From Globodera rostochiensis (Eukaryota > Nematoda > Chromadorea > Rhabditida > Heteroderidae): 64,000 nt of DNA. Below, in pieces: positions 12,901 to 27,900 of the stretch (position 1 is the first letter of the stretch; each line of letters starts with the position of its first letter). The DNA lies in NCBI GenBank assembly GCA_018350325.1, contig JAEVLN010000004.1:992001-1056000 (forward strand), given 5' to 3'. The notes beneath the pieces were generated by a model that had not been told where the DNA came from, made no database searches, and saw nothing but the letters and a program-made list of their open reading frames with translations. The position numbers and the translations under genes are program-made.

Positions 12901-15900
12901 CTGAGATGGCGTAGGACACTGCAGGACCAGCAAGTATCCAAGGGAACGCTCAGAGTTGTGTTCGAATGTCAGCTGGAACCGACGGTGCTTAATGCGGTGA
13001 AGCGGGTGGACTGGCTGAAGGACGGCGCTATTCTGGCAAACAAGATGGAACTGTATTCCTTGCGCGTAGAGCAGCTGCAGGACGGCACGCAACGGCTGTT
13101 ATTTGATCGGGAGGCACACTTTGACCATATCGGTGTCTACCGATGTGTCGCGACTGATGCCAGCGGCAATCAGATTTGGACAGAGGCACGACTCGGCGTC
13201 ATAGGTAATTTAAACAGACTAGAAAGTTCAATTTCGGAGGCAAGTTGCTGTACTCTTTTCAGCGCCTAGGGACGTGGAAGAGATGGCTCCCGGGCCGCCC
13301 GAATTCGTTGAGCTGCTCAAATCGTGCACCACCACAATTGGCGGTACGGCGGTGCTGAGATGCAAGGTGAAAGGCAATCCACGGCCAACCATCTCCTGGT
13401 CTCGCCAGGGCTACGGACCGCTGGTCGAGTCGGAGCGAATCAGCACAGAGTACCACGAAGACGGCACTATCATACTGACCTTGACCAATGCCGACATGGA
13501 CGACACCGGGGAGTACAGGTACAAAACATAGTTTTTGTCCAACGGTACAATTTGTCAACAAAATCCGGTTTCATGAATATGTTATCTCTTTACAGATGTG
13601 ATGCAGAAAATGACTTTGGAACAGCGTGGACCGAAGGTCCAATTATAGTTGCTGCTGAGGGAAGTTTGCCGACGGAGGGCGAAGCACCCGACTTCATTGA
13701 GCCCGTCCGGCCAATCACCGTCAAAGTGGTCAGGAAGGAATTTTGATGGATTTACTTAAATTAAGTAATAAAAATATAATAAAATATGCTTGAAATGTTT
13801 TCCCAATTTTCAGGGTGACACTGGCATTTTGGAGGGCCGGATTTCCGGACTTCCGTTCCCCGAGGTTAAATGGTACAAAGGCGAGCAGCTGATAACGCCT
13901 GGTGCCAACCCGCGCTATCGCCTCGAAAATTTGCCAGACGGTACGCAACGGCTGATCATTACAAATGCGCAGATGAGCGACATGGACGACTACCGTTGCG
14001 AGGCAACTAACAAATACGGCGACGTGTGGAGCGACGTCACGTTGACCGTACAAGGTAGTGAGTGTACTGTAATTTACAGTAGGGAAACAAAGGCACACTG
14101 TAATTTAATGGATTTTATAAAACTAAACAGGGTCACATTTTTAGAACCGGAGCCTGAAGAGGAACCGTCTTCGCCGTACTTTGTTAAGGGTCTTCAAGAA
14201 GTGCGTGCCACCGAAGGTGAACAGGCGGAGTTCGAATGTATTGTGAAGGGTTGGCCGACGCCGGAGATCAAATGGTACAAGGTACAGTTTATGAATACAG
14301 TTAACAACGGACGATGTTTGAGTCTGATCAAATTGTAGTATTTAGGGTAGAGCGGGATCGACATCTTGGTCGGGATCGCGAGGGATTATCCCGGTCTTGA
14401 AATTCCAATCCCGGTTTTAGTTGATCTTGTAGTCGAGATTGAGATCCTGAGCGGGATTTAGCACCATTACGAATGACTTTTTTAGAAATAATTTTCTACA
14501 TCAATAAATTTGGGCAAATTTGCAACTTTTCTCCCATCTCGATCCCGCTCTACCCTAGTCTTTTTTATAAAATTGAATACCATATTCTAATCAGATTGTC
14601 CGCCTGCATTTTAGGACAGTGATGAAATTGGGCCGGAGGACGTGCATTTCAATGCCACGCAGTTGCCGGATGGCACTTGCCGCCTGACGTTGCCCACTGC
14701 ACGCATCACTGACGCGGGCGTGTTCCGCTGTAGCGCAACAAACCCATCAGGCACTGCACGCACTGAAGCACCGTTGCGTGTGCTGCTGACAGACGAAGCG
14801 CCAATGCCGACCGAAGTGACACCAAAATTTCTACAAGAACTAAAGCCGGTTCAGGTAATAGAATTTAATTGATTTTTTTTACCGATCGAAAATGAAAACT
14901 CGGTCTATTATGAAATTATTTTTCCAACAACCAGGCCAAAGAAGGCGATGAAGCAGTCTTTGAGTGTAAGGTCAGCGGTGTGCCACAGCCGGAGATCAAA
15001 TGGTACAAGGACGGTGTGCCGTTGGGTCTGGCCGACGGCGTCAAATTCGAGGCATTGTCTGACGGCACGCAACGGCTGATCATCCCGAAATCGCGTCTGG
15101 ATGACCAGGGAAACTATTGCTGTGAGGCCACCAACCCAGCAGGCACTGTCACCACAAAAGCACCGCTTAGCGTGATTCGTAATATTTTAAAAAGTTTCTT
15201 ATTTTTAAATGTATTTTTATAGAAGAAAAGCCAACAGAAGAAGAAGCAAAACCGATGGAAGAAGAAAAACCGTTGGGGGAAGAAGCCAAAATGGAATGGG
15301 AAGAGGCAAAACCGACGGAAGAAGAAGCTAAACCATCTGAAGAAGAAGCAAAGCCAATGGAAGAGGAAAAACCATTAGAAAAAACAGCCAAAGTAGGATG
15401 GGAGGAGGCAAAGCAAAAAGAAGAAGAAGCTAAACCAGCTGAAGAAGAGGCAAAGCCGATGGAAGAAGAGAAACCACCCAAAGAATTGGCCAAGATGGAA
15501 TGGGAGGAGGCAGAACCGAAAGAAGAAGAAGTTAAACCTTTTGAAGAAGAAGCTAAGCCCATGGAAGAACAGAAACCATCCGAGGAAGAAGCCAAGATGG
15601 GATGGGAGGAGGCAAAGCCGAAAGAAGAAGCTAAACCAGCTGAAGAAGAAGCAAAACCAATGGACGAGGAAAAGCCGTCAGAAGAAGCAGCGAAAATGGG
15701 GTGGGAAGAGGCAGAACCGAAAGAAGAGGAAGTTAAACCGTTTGAAGAAGAAGCTAAACCCGTGGAAGAACAGAAACCATCCGAGGAAGAAGCCAAAATG
15801 GGATGGGAGGAGGCAAAGCCAAAAGAAGAAGAAGAACCTAAACCAGCTGAAGAAGAAGCAAAACCAATGAAAGAGGAAAAGCCGCCAGAAGAAGCAGGAA

Positions 15901-18900
15901 AAATGGGATGGGCGGAGGTTAAGCCGAAAGAAGAGGAAGTTAAACCGTTTGAAGAAGAAGCAAAGCCGTTGGAAGAAGAAAAGCCATTGGAAGAAGGCGC
16001 AAAAGTTGGAGAAGAATTAGAAAAACCAAAAGCAATTGAAGTCGAAGCACCGACCGTCAGGAAGGGGCTTCAGGATCAGAGTTTACGGAAGGTTGAGTTC
16101 CTTTTAATATTGCGAATTTCTCTAAATTTTTGTGCAGGGCTCTCCGCTGGTATTAGACGTTGAAATGGACGGAAGTCCGACCGATGTGCAATGGTTTCGA
16201 GACGGATATCCGCTTGACGAAGCGTCGGGGGCAGTTGCGGAGGATTTGGGTGGCGGTCACTTCCGGTTGACCATCCCAGAGTTGGCCAACGACGGCGACT
16301 TTGGACGCTACGCGGTTAAAGTGAGCAATGAGGCGGGCGATGCGGAGTCCGTCGCCAACATCACGGAAAAGGGTGAGCGCGCACTTTGCTTTGAATTGGT
16401 TTCAGAGGGATTCTGGCATAGCCTGATCAATGGTCATTCAATAAAAGCTTATCAATCGTTTATTTGATTGTGGGGTGCAAGTGCAAATGTTCATTGTTAT
16501 GATGATGGTAATGTGCTACTACAACATGGTGATGGTGATTGTGCATGATCACGACTCCTCCTCCCCGTTGTCGTTGTCTTTCGTCCGTTACAGCACAAAC
16601 CCCGCAAATCCGTGCCCGTATCCATGGGGCCCCGGGTGACCGTAGCCGTAACGATTTCCACCGTAGCCGTCGTCATGGTGCGGGCCACCGTAACCGTAGC
16701 CATACCCAGACTGTCGGCCATCATGGTGACCGTAGCCATAGCTGCCGTAATGCGGGTCCTCGTGTCCGTAGCCATAGTGTCCGTCGTGGTGCGGGTCCTC
16801 GTGTCCGTAGCCATAGTGCCCGTCGTGGTGCGGGTCCGGATGTCCGTAACCGCCGCCATAACCGTAACCGTAGGGCTCTTGAAAGAAAGAAAGTTTCTCG
16901 GAAAAAATAAGAGGCGCTTGAATTTACCTGAACCAACACACAACGTAGTAATTCCAATCAGCATAAGCAGCAGCACAAGCACGGCGGAATTCATGTTGTT
17001 GGAATGGACAAAATCTAAATAATAACCAAATTTGTTTGGGCAGGGATCAGTTTTTTGAAAGAGCTCTTGCATTTTTGAAATGGCAATGCTTTGTCTGATT
17101 TTTCAAACGGATTTGAGTTATCAACTAAAATGGGTGATCTTATCAACATTTTTTTTTGGAATTAATCGTTTCATTGGATCTCTCAAAAATTAACAGAAAT
17201 ACAAAAAGATTGATTTTAATAGCTGGCACAATTTTCCAAAGATCACTTCTGTCAATGGATTTGTTGCTTCTGTAAGCTTTCGGCATGCTTATTTATACAT
17301 TTTTCGCGTATTGATCAACAAACTGGTTCGTTCGATTTGTGGCTAAATGGGTTTTCATTATCCCACAATTTTCCGCAATTTTCGCGTTACAGTCGGAGGG
17401 GGGAGAAAGATGAAGCGATAATATTCGTTCGTACATTTTGTTGTGTTTAATGCAAGATAATTGCAAATAATTGCTTTGCGCATTCGCTGAAAACATCATA
17501 CAAGCCACAAAAACATCCATGCCAATAAATTGCGCAATTCGTCTAATAATTTGGCCGATGATGCAAATGGCGAAAATGCCTTCATCTAATGCCCTGAAAA
17601 AAAAATTTGAAGCTCAAAGAACTGAAATAATTTAATAGAATTTTTAAAAAAATTCTGAATTGTACATATTTGAGCTTCAAACAATTTTGCCTAATATTCC
17701 AATCCATTTAAGCGCCTGCTGAGCAGAAACCGGAGATTGTACGAGGTTTAGTGCCGATCAGTGTTCGGCCCGGAGAGCCCACCAAGTTTGAGGTGGAGGT
17801 GAAGGGACCGGTACGCTCGGTGAAATGGTACAAGAACGGACGGGAAATAGAGCAGCCGGAGACAGAGCAGGATGGCAACTGCTACCGGTTGATCATCTCC
17901 TCCGCCGGGGCGGATGATGAGGCGGATTACAAGGTAAGGAGCAGGGCAAGAAATTCAGAATTCAAAATTTTTCTAATTTTAAATCCTTTCAAAAAACGTC
18001 ATAGGTGGTGGTAGCCAATTTGGGCGGTGAAGCGCAGTCCGAAGCGCCGTTGCATTTGATCAAGCCGCTGCGTTTTGTGCGACCGCTTGAGGACGTAACG
18101 GTGCCGAAAAGCCATCGCGCAGTGCTCTGTAAAAATTTCGAAAATATTCAATTCAAGTTGCAAAAAACTAAACGCCAATTTGCTAAGCTGTGCACATTTA
18201 AAAATAATATTGTGCTTAATTTATTTAAAATTATTAATAGTTATTATAAGAAATAAATAAAATATTAATTTTAAGTCTTGAAAACAAAAAATATTTAGCG
18301 TCGTAGAATTTATTCGCTTTTTTGACCGATTTACTCTGATTCCCAGGATGGATCAGACAATTTTTGGGTTATGTTAATCTTTTATCAGCTAAACGGATTG
18401 CAAATAAAGGTGCTAAAAATGCCAAAAAAATTGTGCGTGCCATAACTGCCTTGATAGATTAATTAAAGTACTTTATTAGCGGCGGAGACGGACCGGGCGC
18501 CGGCATTTGCCGTCAAATGGTTCAAGGACGGGCAAGAGCTGAGGCCGAGCGAGACGGGGACGAAGGCGCAGCCGAAGCGCGTGTCGGACACAAAGTTTCG
18601 GCTCGAGGTACCGGACACGGATGCGGACGACACCGCCGATTATTCCGTAAGTGCTATGGCATTTTAAAAATTTTGCACAAGTTCGTTCACCAACTCTTTT
18701 CAATAAGAGTATTTTATTTTTCAAAATGTCTTTTTTAAATCATTTTCTCTCCCAGATCAAAGTCTTTGACCGCGAAGACGAGCCTGGCGTGGAATGCAGT
18801 TGCGCACTCACTGTGCTGCTGCCGGAAGAAAAGCCGGCGGAACCGCCTCGGTTTGAACGACCGTTGCGCGAGCAGACCATTCCGGAGGAGGACGAGTTGG

Positions 18901-21900
18901 TGCTGGAGGTGGAGACATTCGGAAAGCCGCACACCGTGCGATGGTGGGTCCAATTAGTTTTTTTTGTTTGAAAAAATCAACCAAAAGGTACAAAAACGGT
19001 CAGCAACTGTCCCCGTCGGACCGCTCGCGCATGGAGAAGCTTGGACCTGACCGCTTCCGTCTGGTAGTGCCGAGCGCGTTGCAGGACGACACGGGCGATT
19101 ACGCGTGCGAGATCGCCAACGACGCTGGTCTGGCACGTTGCGAGGCGCGCCAAACGGTGGAGCCATTCCCGGAGTTCATTCGACCGCTGCAAGACCTCAC
19201 TGTAGTAGAGGGCGAGCGGGCGGAGTTCTGGTGCGAGACCAATCTCAGATCGGTGGGTTTCATTCTGCATCCAAAAATGGTCATAAAAATGGCTCAAATT
19301 CGCTTTTAATACATTTACAGATACCGCATACTGTCAAATGGTTCTGCAACGGGCAAGAGCTTAAAGCGGATGGTCGTCATGAGCTTAAAGTATTATTATT
19401 ATTCATTTTGTTGTTTAATCGAAATTGGCATTTTCAGGTTGAGAACAGCGGTGGCATTTTTCGGATGATTATTAAATCGGCCAACAAATCCGATGGAGGC
19501 ACTGTGCGAATCAAACTCGAAAATACTGCTGGAAAAGCGTATAGTGAGGCAAAGTTGACGGTACAGAATGCCAAAAAAGAGGTAAAAAAATATTCACATT
19601 TAAATTAGATATTTTGATTTAAGTTGCCGAAAATTGTCAAAGCACTGTTGGACCAAATTGTTGCGGAGGGTGAATCGCTTACATTCGAAGTACAAATTGC
19701 TGGCGATGTGGACCAAATTCGGTGGCTGAAAGATGGACAGCCGTTGGACAAAGATGGTCGTGTCAAAATGGTCAAAGTGGACGATCAAACGTAGGTGTTT
19801 ATCAAAAAATCTTTTCAAATATTTTTATATATGCGAAACTTTTAAAGAAAACACCAAATAGTTGCTCACTTTGCGCCAATACTACTTTCCTACCGTATGC
19901 TGTGTCTTTTAGTTACCGTATGACAATCCCGAGTGCCGAGCTGTCGGACGCAGGCGAGTTTGAGGTGCAAGCCATCAACGACGCGGGCAAAGCGGTGTCA
20001 TCTGCACATGCCGAGGTGGACCGGATGCCACGCATTGTGCAAGGCCTGGTGCCAACTGACGTTGACGAAGGAGACGAGCACGTGTTCCGCGTGGAGACTT
20101 CCGCGCCAATTCGGACGGGTCAGATTATTAAAAAAAATAAAAATTTATTTTTTTCTATTTCAGTGAAATGGTTCAAGAACGGAAAGGAGATTGACGCACC
20201 ACCGGGCGCTCGAATTCGGTTGAAGGATGTGTCGCCAAAGAAATATGAATTGGTCATCGAAAATGCGCTGCTTGACGATGTCGCTAATTACAGGGTACAG
20301 TAAGCACACCATAAAGGAGTACTGTAACGATATGGGAGTTAAGCACAAATTATTCATTTCCGCTGCACTTCAGGCAGAAGATGAAATTTTACAGTTTGCC
20401 TCATCAACCTGAATCCCTTTTTAGCTTATCCAAAATGTTTAGTCTTTGTTCAGGTTGTTCTATCCAATCGTGCCGGCGAGTGTGAGTCTTCCGCCGACCT
20501 GGGTGTGCACAAGCCATCGGTGTTCAAGTTGCGCAAGGGTCTGCAAGATGTTACCATTGACGAAGGCCAACCGCTGGAGCTCGTCTCCGAGCTGGACGGC
20601 GACGAGCCTTCAGGCGTCAAATGGTTCAAGAACGGGGAGGAAATAACGCCGGACGACCACATAAAAATCGTAAACCTTTAAATGTTGCATGTGAAAAGCA
20701 CGGAGATAAAAATTGGACCTCCTTAAGTTGTCCAATCCGTCCACTGGCATCTATTCCCTGAGCATTTCAAGTGCGCTTGCCTCCGACGGCGGCGCGTATC
20801 GCGTCGTGTTTGAGAACCCGCGCGGTGGCGAGCTGTCCAGCGGCTCGGTGGCACATGTGCGAGCTAAGAAGCGCGCGGCGGAAACAAGTCCGGCACTGTT
20901 CTTGAGCCCTCTCGAAGACGTTGAACTGCCGGAGGGCGAAACGCTGAACCTGAAGTGCAAAGTAATTCATGGAGTTGTCAAAACTTGGTTTTATCAGTTA
21001 CTGGCAACTTATAACAAAAGAAAGATGCTCATATGCCAAAATTTTTAAAGGTTGGAGGACAGCCATTACCTGAAGAGGTCCAATGGTTCAAAGACGAGAT
21101 ACAGCTAAAACCTGACGGAGATCGAATTACCATCCGACTTGGGCTTGACGGAACAGCAACGTTGCGCATTCGCGATGTGCTCCTAGGCGAAGCCGGACAA
21201 TTCAAAGTGAGATTGTCGTATCTAACATCCGTCCGGGCCGTTGAGCAAGCTTTAAAGAAAAATTCATTTTTATTTTAAAATTTGATTTCTTTTATATATT
21301 TATCTACTGTAAATCTCAAGGCCACCGCATCCAACGAGGCTGGCCAGGCCGAGACAAAATGCCACGTCAAAGTGCTGTCGCGTGAACCGGAGCCAATGGC
21401 GCCCAAGTTTGTCATTCCGCTTCGCAGCATGGAAGGCACGCCAGGTGAACGTGCCGAATTTACGGTCAAAGTACGCGGCGTGCCAACCCCGGAACTGCAA
21501 TGGATTCTCAACGATGCACCAATTGATTTCGCACGAGAAACACGATTCAAACTGGAGGACATGAGCAACGGGAACTGGACAATGACCATTCAGGCAAATC
21601 TTTGTCTGCCGATTTTTCGTTAATGCATCGTATCCCGTTGCCTTTCACCAGGACATCCAAGAGACAGACTTTGGCACGTTGCGCTGTGTGGCTACAAATG
21701 CGCATGGACGCGACGAGTGCGATGCGCAGTTTGACCCCAGCGCGGACTGGCTGGCAGGCCAGCGCGATAAGGAGGGCTGGCCCCCTCGCTTCAACGTTCC
21801 GTTGTGGGGCCGACGTGTGCCCGAGGGACAGCCCATGGCAATTGAATGCCATGTTGACGCAAAGCCGACGGCGGACATTGAATGGTTCTATAAGGGGGTG

Positions 21901-24900
21901 AGGATTTTTTTGATTTAATTTAGCAGAGCCTTACTCAATTAATGGCGAATACATTTAAGAAATTGCTGGAAGCATCAGACGAAGTGGAAATGCGCAATAC
22001 ACCGGACGGCGCATGTCGCGTACGAATTGCGCATTTTCGTGAGGAGCACGTAGGCGAATATTTGTGCGCCGCCAAGAACTTGTACGGTGTGGCAGACACT
22101 CGCGCACACTACAACGTGGAGGTTGTGTTGTGTGGCTTGCGTAAAAATAATTTTTCCAATAAAAATTTTCGAAATTTAGGTCGAAGAAGTTGGACAGGCG
22201 AAGGAGAAGAAGGAGTTTGCGCCCCGCTTCAACCCGGGCCTGACGGACCAGCAGCTGAACGCGGGTGATCAGCTGCGGCTAAACTGCCATGTTGAAGCGG
22301 TGCCGCCTGCCACTGTACAATTCTACAAAGACGGCGTGCCGATGCGCGCCTTGGACCGCTGCACCATTGACTACAGTCCCGAGACGGGCGACTGCACATT
22401 GACGGTGCAAGACGCAACAGAGGCAGATGCCGGCGCATACCGATGTGTTGCACAGAACGCTCACGGCAGCACGAACACCGCGTGCCAAGTCAACGTTAGG
22501 GCACAGAAGGCGGAGGTGAAGCTTCCAGCATGCACTGTATTTGAAAAACTATTTTTTCTAGCCCAAGAAGGAGGGTGCCGAGCCGTGTTTTACCCGAGGC
22601 CTGGTCGACCAGTACATCGAAAGGGTCGTTATGGGAAGTTGCATTAAAATATTTTAAATTATTTTTAGGGAGACACTTTGGTGTTTACTTGTGCAGTCAC
22701 TGGGGACCCTGAGCCTGAAATCAAATGGTTCTGTAACGGCAAACTGTTAAAACCATCGGACAGGTCTTGAAAGATTGTCGTTTTTTGGCTAAAAATGGCG
22801 TTTTGCATTACCAGGGTTCTCATTGAGCAGCTGCCTGGCGGCGAGTGCAAATTGACCATCAAGGACTGCTCCATGACCGACGAGGGCATCTACCGTTGCG
22901 AGGCGACAAGCCTACTTGGAACAGCAAAGACGCAAGCGACTGCTCATGTGGAGGGTACAATTTTAATAGAATTGATTGAAATTTTGTTTTGTTTTTTCAC
23001 ATTTAGCCGGAAAGAAAGTCGAGAAGCCTAAGGTTGTTGAGGGCGAGGCGCCTCACTTCATTGTTCCACTGGAAGACCTGAGCGTGTTCGTCGGCTCTGC
23101 CATCGAGATGGAATGCAAATGTGCCGGTGTGCCAATGCCAATCGTCAAATGGTCCAAGGACGGGCGGCCATTGATGGAAGACGTGCGATTCGAGTGGGAC
23201 AATAGACCGGACCAGGTCCGTAGCTTCTCAAGAGCGAAATTTCTTGCAAAAAAATGTATAACAATTCTATGAAATTTTCAGGGTCATTATCGGCTTCGAA
23301 TACGGGAAACAACTTTACATGACGAGGGCACTTACCGATGTGTTGCCACCAATGACAGCGGGCAGGCGAGCACTAAAGCATTTGTGCGCGTTGACGAAGG
23401 CATTGAGGTAAATTTGATTCATTCGCGAGAATTAAATAAATAGGTATTTTATATTAAAATTAATTTTTAAGACTCGAGCCCCGGTAGAAGAGGCGACACC
23501 AGCGCAAATCAGCGTCAAGTTGGCCGACCAACGGGTGCAAGAAGGCCAACCGCTTAAGTTGCACTGCAAAGTGGAGGGCATTCCGACGCCTGAGCTGGTG
23601 TGGTACAAGGATGGAGAGCAGGTCAGGCCGTCCGAGCGTGTGCAGTTGGAGCGAGACGTGGACGGCAACGCGTATCTGATCATTCCCAAATGCACATTGG
23701 ACGACGACGGGGTTGGACAGATATTTTGACTGACTAGCATTAGGAAGTTCGTAAATAGAAAAAGAACGACAAATTTCTGATTTAAGGTCTATCGTGTGAT
23801 CGCAACCAACCCTCATGGCACAGCCTACGATAAATGTACGATAACGGTGAAGAAGGCGGCATTGGAGGAAGGCCCGCTGGTGCCTGAGGGTGCCAAAGAG
23901 ATGGCCAAGGCGCCAAAGCTGGTGGAGCCGTTGGAGAATGTCAAATGTCCTGAGGGGACAGAGTTTGTGCTGCGTTGTCGATTCTCGGGCGAGCCGGCAC
24001 CCACCATCAAATGGTACGGTAGGGTGGCACACCAAATAGTAGGGATTCGAAAGGATTTTTTTTGAATTCATATTCATTCGATCCATCACTCCTTTCATTC
24101 CTAATATTCTGATTATTATTTTCTTCATTCTCACACAGGTTCAAGGACGGTGATCGACTAATTCCCTACGAGCGCATGCAAATTGCAGATTTGTCGCCGG
24201 AGGGCTGGTGCGAATTGCGCGTGCCCGCTTCACTACGCTCCGATTCCGGCAACTATCGTTGCGTAGCAGAAAACCCGTTTGGAAGCGCACGCAGTGCTTG
24301 CGAGGTGCATTTTAGCGGGCCATCCATTTCGAATTATTTGACACCATTTGAGATTAGACAATTTGGCATGGTTAGTAGACAATTTGGCACCATTCGGACA
24401 ATAGAACACCATTCTTGTTTTGGACAAAAGACCTTTATTGTTAAAATTATAAATTAAGCTACTGATTCTTAAGGTCCAAGTGCTGCGTGAGAAAAAGCCC
24501 AAGGAGGACTTGCAAGAGTTGGCCAAGGAGTTTGGCCGCGCTCCCGGCTTCACCATTCCCTTGACTGTGAAGCATGCAAAGCCGGGTGACAGAGTAGTGA
24601 GCAATTTTGTAGGATTCATATTTTTCTTTTATTAATTTAAATTTTGCACTGCTTCCAGAATTTTTAAGTCCAGCAGATATTAAAATAATTTTCAGATATT
24701 CGAATGTCTTCCCTACGGAAAGCCGTTTCCGGATATCAAATGGCTAAAGGATGGTATCGAAATTGTGCCCAGCGATGGTGTGAAGATTGAAGCGTTGCCG
24801 GACGGCACGCAACAACTGACTTTGGAAAATGTTGATTTCCCAGCTGAAGGTATTTGATGACATTGTTGTTTGTACATTTATTTGAACAAAATCCTTCAGG

Positions 24901-27900
24901 TTATTACCGATGCGTGGCAACCAATGAACACGGCACTGCCAGCACCAGGGCCGGGCTGACCATTCACGGGGAGAAGCCGTTGCCAAAACGTGCCGAGGAA
25001 GAGGAGGGCCCTGTGGAGAGCAAGCCCAGAATTAGACCCGGCCTGTACAACCAAAGCATCCACCAGGTCCCTTGTGAAAATTGCGAAAAAAATTTGAATT
25101 ATCCCCTTAGGGCTCGCCTCTCGAAATGCAAATTTGTGCGATCGGATTCCCAACTCCGACGGTCGAATGGCTGAAGGACGGACAACCTTTAGCAGAAGCA
25201 GCAGCGGCGCCCGACTCGCGCATTACCATTTATACCGATGAGCGTGGAGCGCATCATTTGGTAGGGATGGGGGGGGCATGGCAAACACTCAACAATTTAC
25301 TGATGCCTGCAGGTGATTGTGAACTGCCAGCCCGAGGATGAGGGCGACTACCAGGTGGTGGCACGTAATCCGCTTGGCGAAGCAACGAGCACCGGCACAC
25401 TGAGTGTGATCAGACCGGTAATCATTTAATACATTTTTTTAAATGATTGAAATGAACAAATTATTCGCGAAAATTAAGCGTGGTGTGGAGGGCGCGGAGG
25501 AAGCGGAACCCGGCGGCATGCCGTTCCCGCCTGGCTTCATCCGGCAGGTGAAGAACAAACACGTGTTCACCAAAATGCCGACCATCTTTGACTGTATCGT
25601 CGTCGGCTACCCGCCGCCCGATGTAGACTGGTATGTCCTTTATGGGCTTTGGCACTGAAAACGATGAGAAAATTTGCGTCACTTTGATTCCATAGTCTTT
25701 CGTACTTCTTCCTTTCCTTTTCCTACCGTAGGTATCATAACGGGAAGAAGATCACGCCCGGAGGGCGCATCAAAATCCAAGTTGCCGGAGGCGGGTCGCA
25801 CGCGTTGTTGATCACCGACACTTGCCTGGAGGATGCCGGTGAATATGTTGCAATTGCACGCAACGAACACGGCACCGCGACCAGCTCTGCCATTCTGGAT
25901 GTTACGGGTGTGTATTGTATATTTAAAGCAAAAATAAATAAATAATTATTAAATTAAAAATTTTAGCTCCATATCTGGACAAGATCAAGTTTAACAATCT
26001 TGAAGATGTAACTCCATACCTCACGGTGCGATTTTTATTAAAAAAATTTCACGAACCAATTTTTTCAGGAAGAGTACGGCTTCAAGAAGACAAAGTTCAA
26101 GGCGATTCCGACCCCGCCGGACAGAGGTCCATTCATCAAGGAAGTCACTGGACACTACCTCACCCTGTCCTGGATCCCAACCAAAAGGAGTCCTCCGAGG
26201 TACGGGGTTTCGGATTACGATACCTCTTTATATATTATTAAAAATTTTTGATCCTTTATTTGCTTTATGTTTAGAAATATGTTCTCCCTTTCCAGGTATC
26301 CTCAGGTGACATATGTGATCGAGATTCGGGAGCTGCCGTACAAGGAATGGTCCTTGTTGGACTACAACATTCCGGAGCCGGTGTGCAAGGTGCGCAACCT
26401 GGAGTTGGGCAAAAGCTACCAGTTTCGGGTACGAGCCGAAAACATCTACGGCATCAGCGACCCATCCCCCGCATCACCGCCCTCTCGCCTTATGGCACCA
26501 CCGGCACCCGTGCTTGACAAGTATAAACGCGTCATTCCGTTGCTAGACCCGTACGCGGAACGCGCGCTGGACTTGGCACACGCTGAACAATATGGTGAAC
26601 ATTAGGACCAATAATCATACTTGAGATTGAACGAAATGATAATGCTCCGACTTATCGGAGAGCCAAAACTCGGTCCGGGAATTTTTAACGTTCTTAAAAG
26701 TTTAATCTAAGCTTGCACTCCATGGTTTGCGCCTGGTGTCCAAGAGAAACGATTTGTGGCCGAAAACGATGTCAGTTCCATCACGTTGCACTATTCCGGC
26801 TATCCGGACCCAAAGATCACATGGAAATTCCGAGGCTGGAGCATTGAGGAGGGGCCAACATCGAACATAAGGTGGGCCAGCAACGAAAATTTGGTGAAAA
26901 TGCAAATTTCAAATAAAAAACACCCTTACAAATTAGGGTGTCCACCCACGCGGGCACAGAAACAACAATCACATTCCTCGGATTCAACAAGGCAAATGCA
27001 GGCCAATACACTTGTATGGCCGAGAATCAGTATGGCAAAGCTGAGCAGGACTTGCTCATCGAAGCAGCCTGTAATTGCGAACATTGAAATTTTTAAAATT
27101 AAAAATTTTGCTTTTAGCCCGTCCAAAGTTTATCCAAGGGCTGACCAACCGGGAATTTCCCTCCGATCGGCCGCTGAGGCTCGATGTTCGGACAGAAGGA
27201 AATCCGGCACCAGAAATCAAATGGTTGAAGGTGGGCGCATCATTTCGGAGCAAAATTAAATTTCATGGAATTTTGAAAATTTGTCAGGACTGGCGTCCTC
27301 TGGTCGACTCCTCGCGAGTGCACATTGTACATGAGCCCGGTCTTGATCTGCGATCACTTGTCATCGACCAACCCATTTGGAGCGACTCGGGCATTTATTC
27401 GTATCATTTTCATCATAAAACTTTTTTTTTTGATTCACTCGGAAGAACCGGATTTTTCATTAATTGGTACCAAAATTAAGTTGCATGGCGATGAACGACG
27501 CCGGTCAAGCAGTCACTTCGTGCACAATCACTATTGAAAGTTGGTAATATGAAACCGTATTCGTAAACCGTGATTACGGCCTCAAAAAAAAATTCGGAAA
27601 CTGGAATTCCGTTTCAAAAAGCGCCCGGAACTCTGTACATCTTCTAGCACTCACAATTTACCGCTCACATTTTTGAGGAAATTACGCATATATTCTTATT
27701 TACTTAAGTCGCCGAGATGGACTTCATGAATGACATAAAGCTTCGGGCGTTGAAGAAGACCGTCAAATTGGAGCGAGGTCCACTGCGGGACATCTACGAC
27801 ATTCAAGAGGCCGACGTGGAGGAGTACTCGGCCAGCGAAGCGGCCTCTGTGCAGAATGGAAGCTAGATCTGAACTCTGAACAGACAAAATGTCGTTTTCC

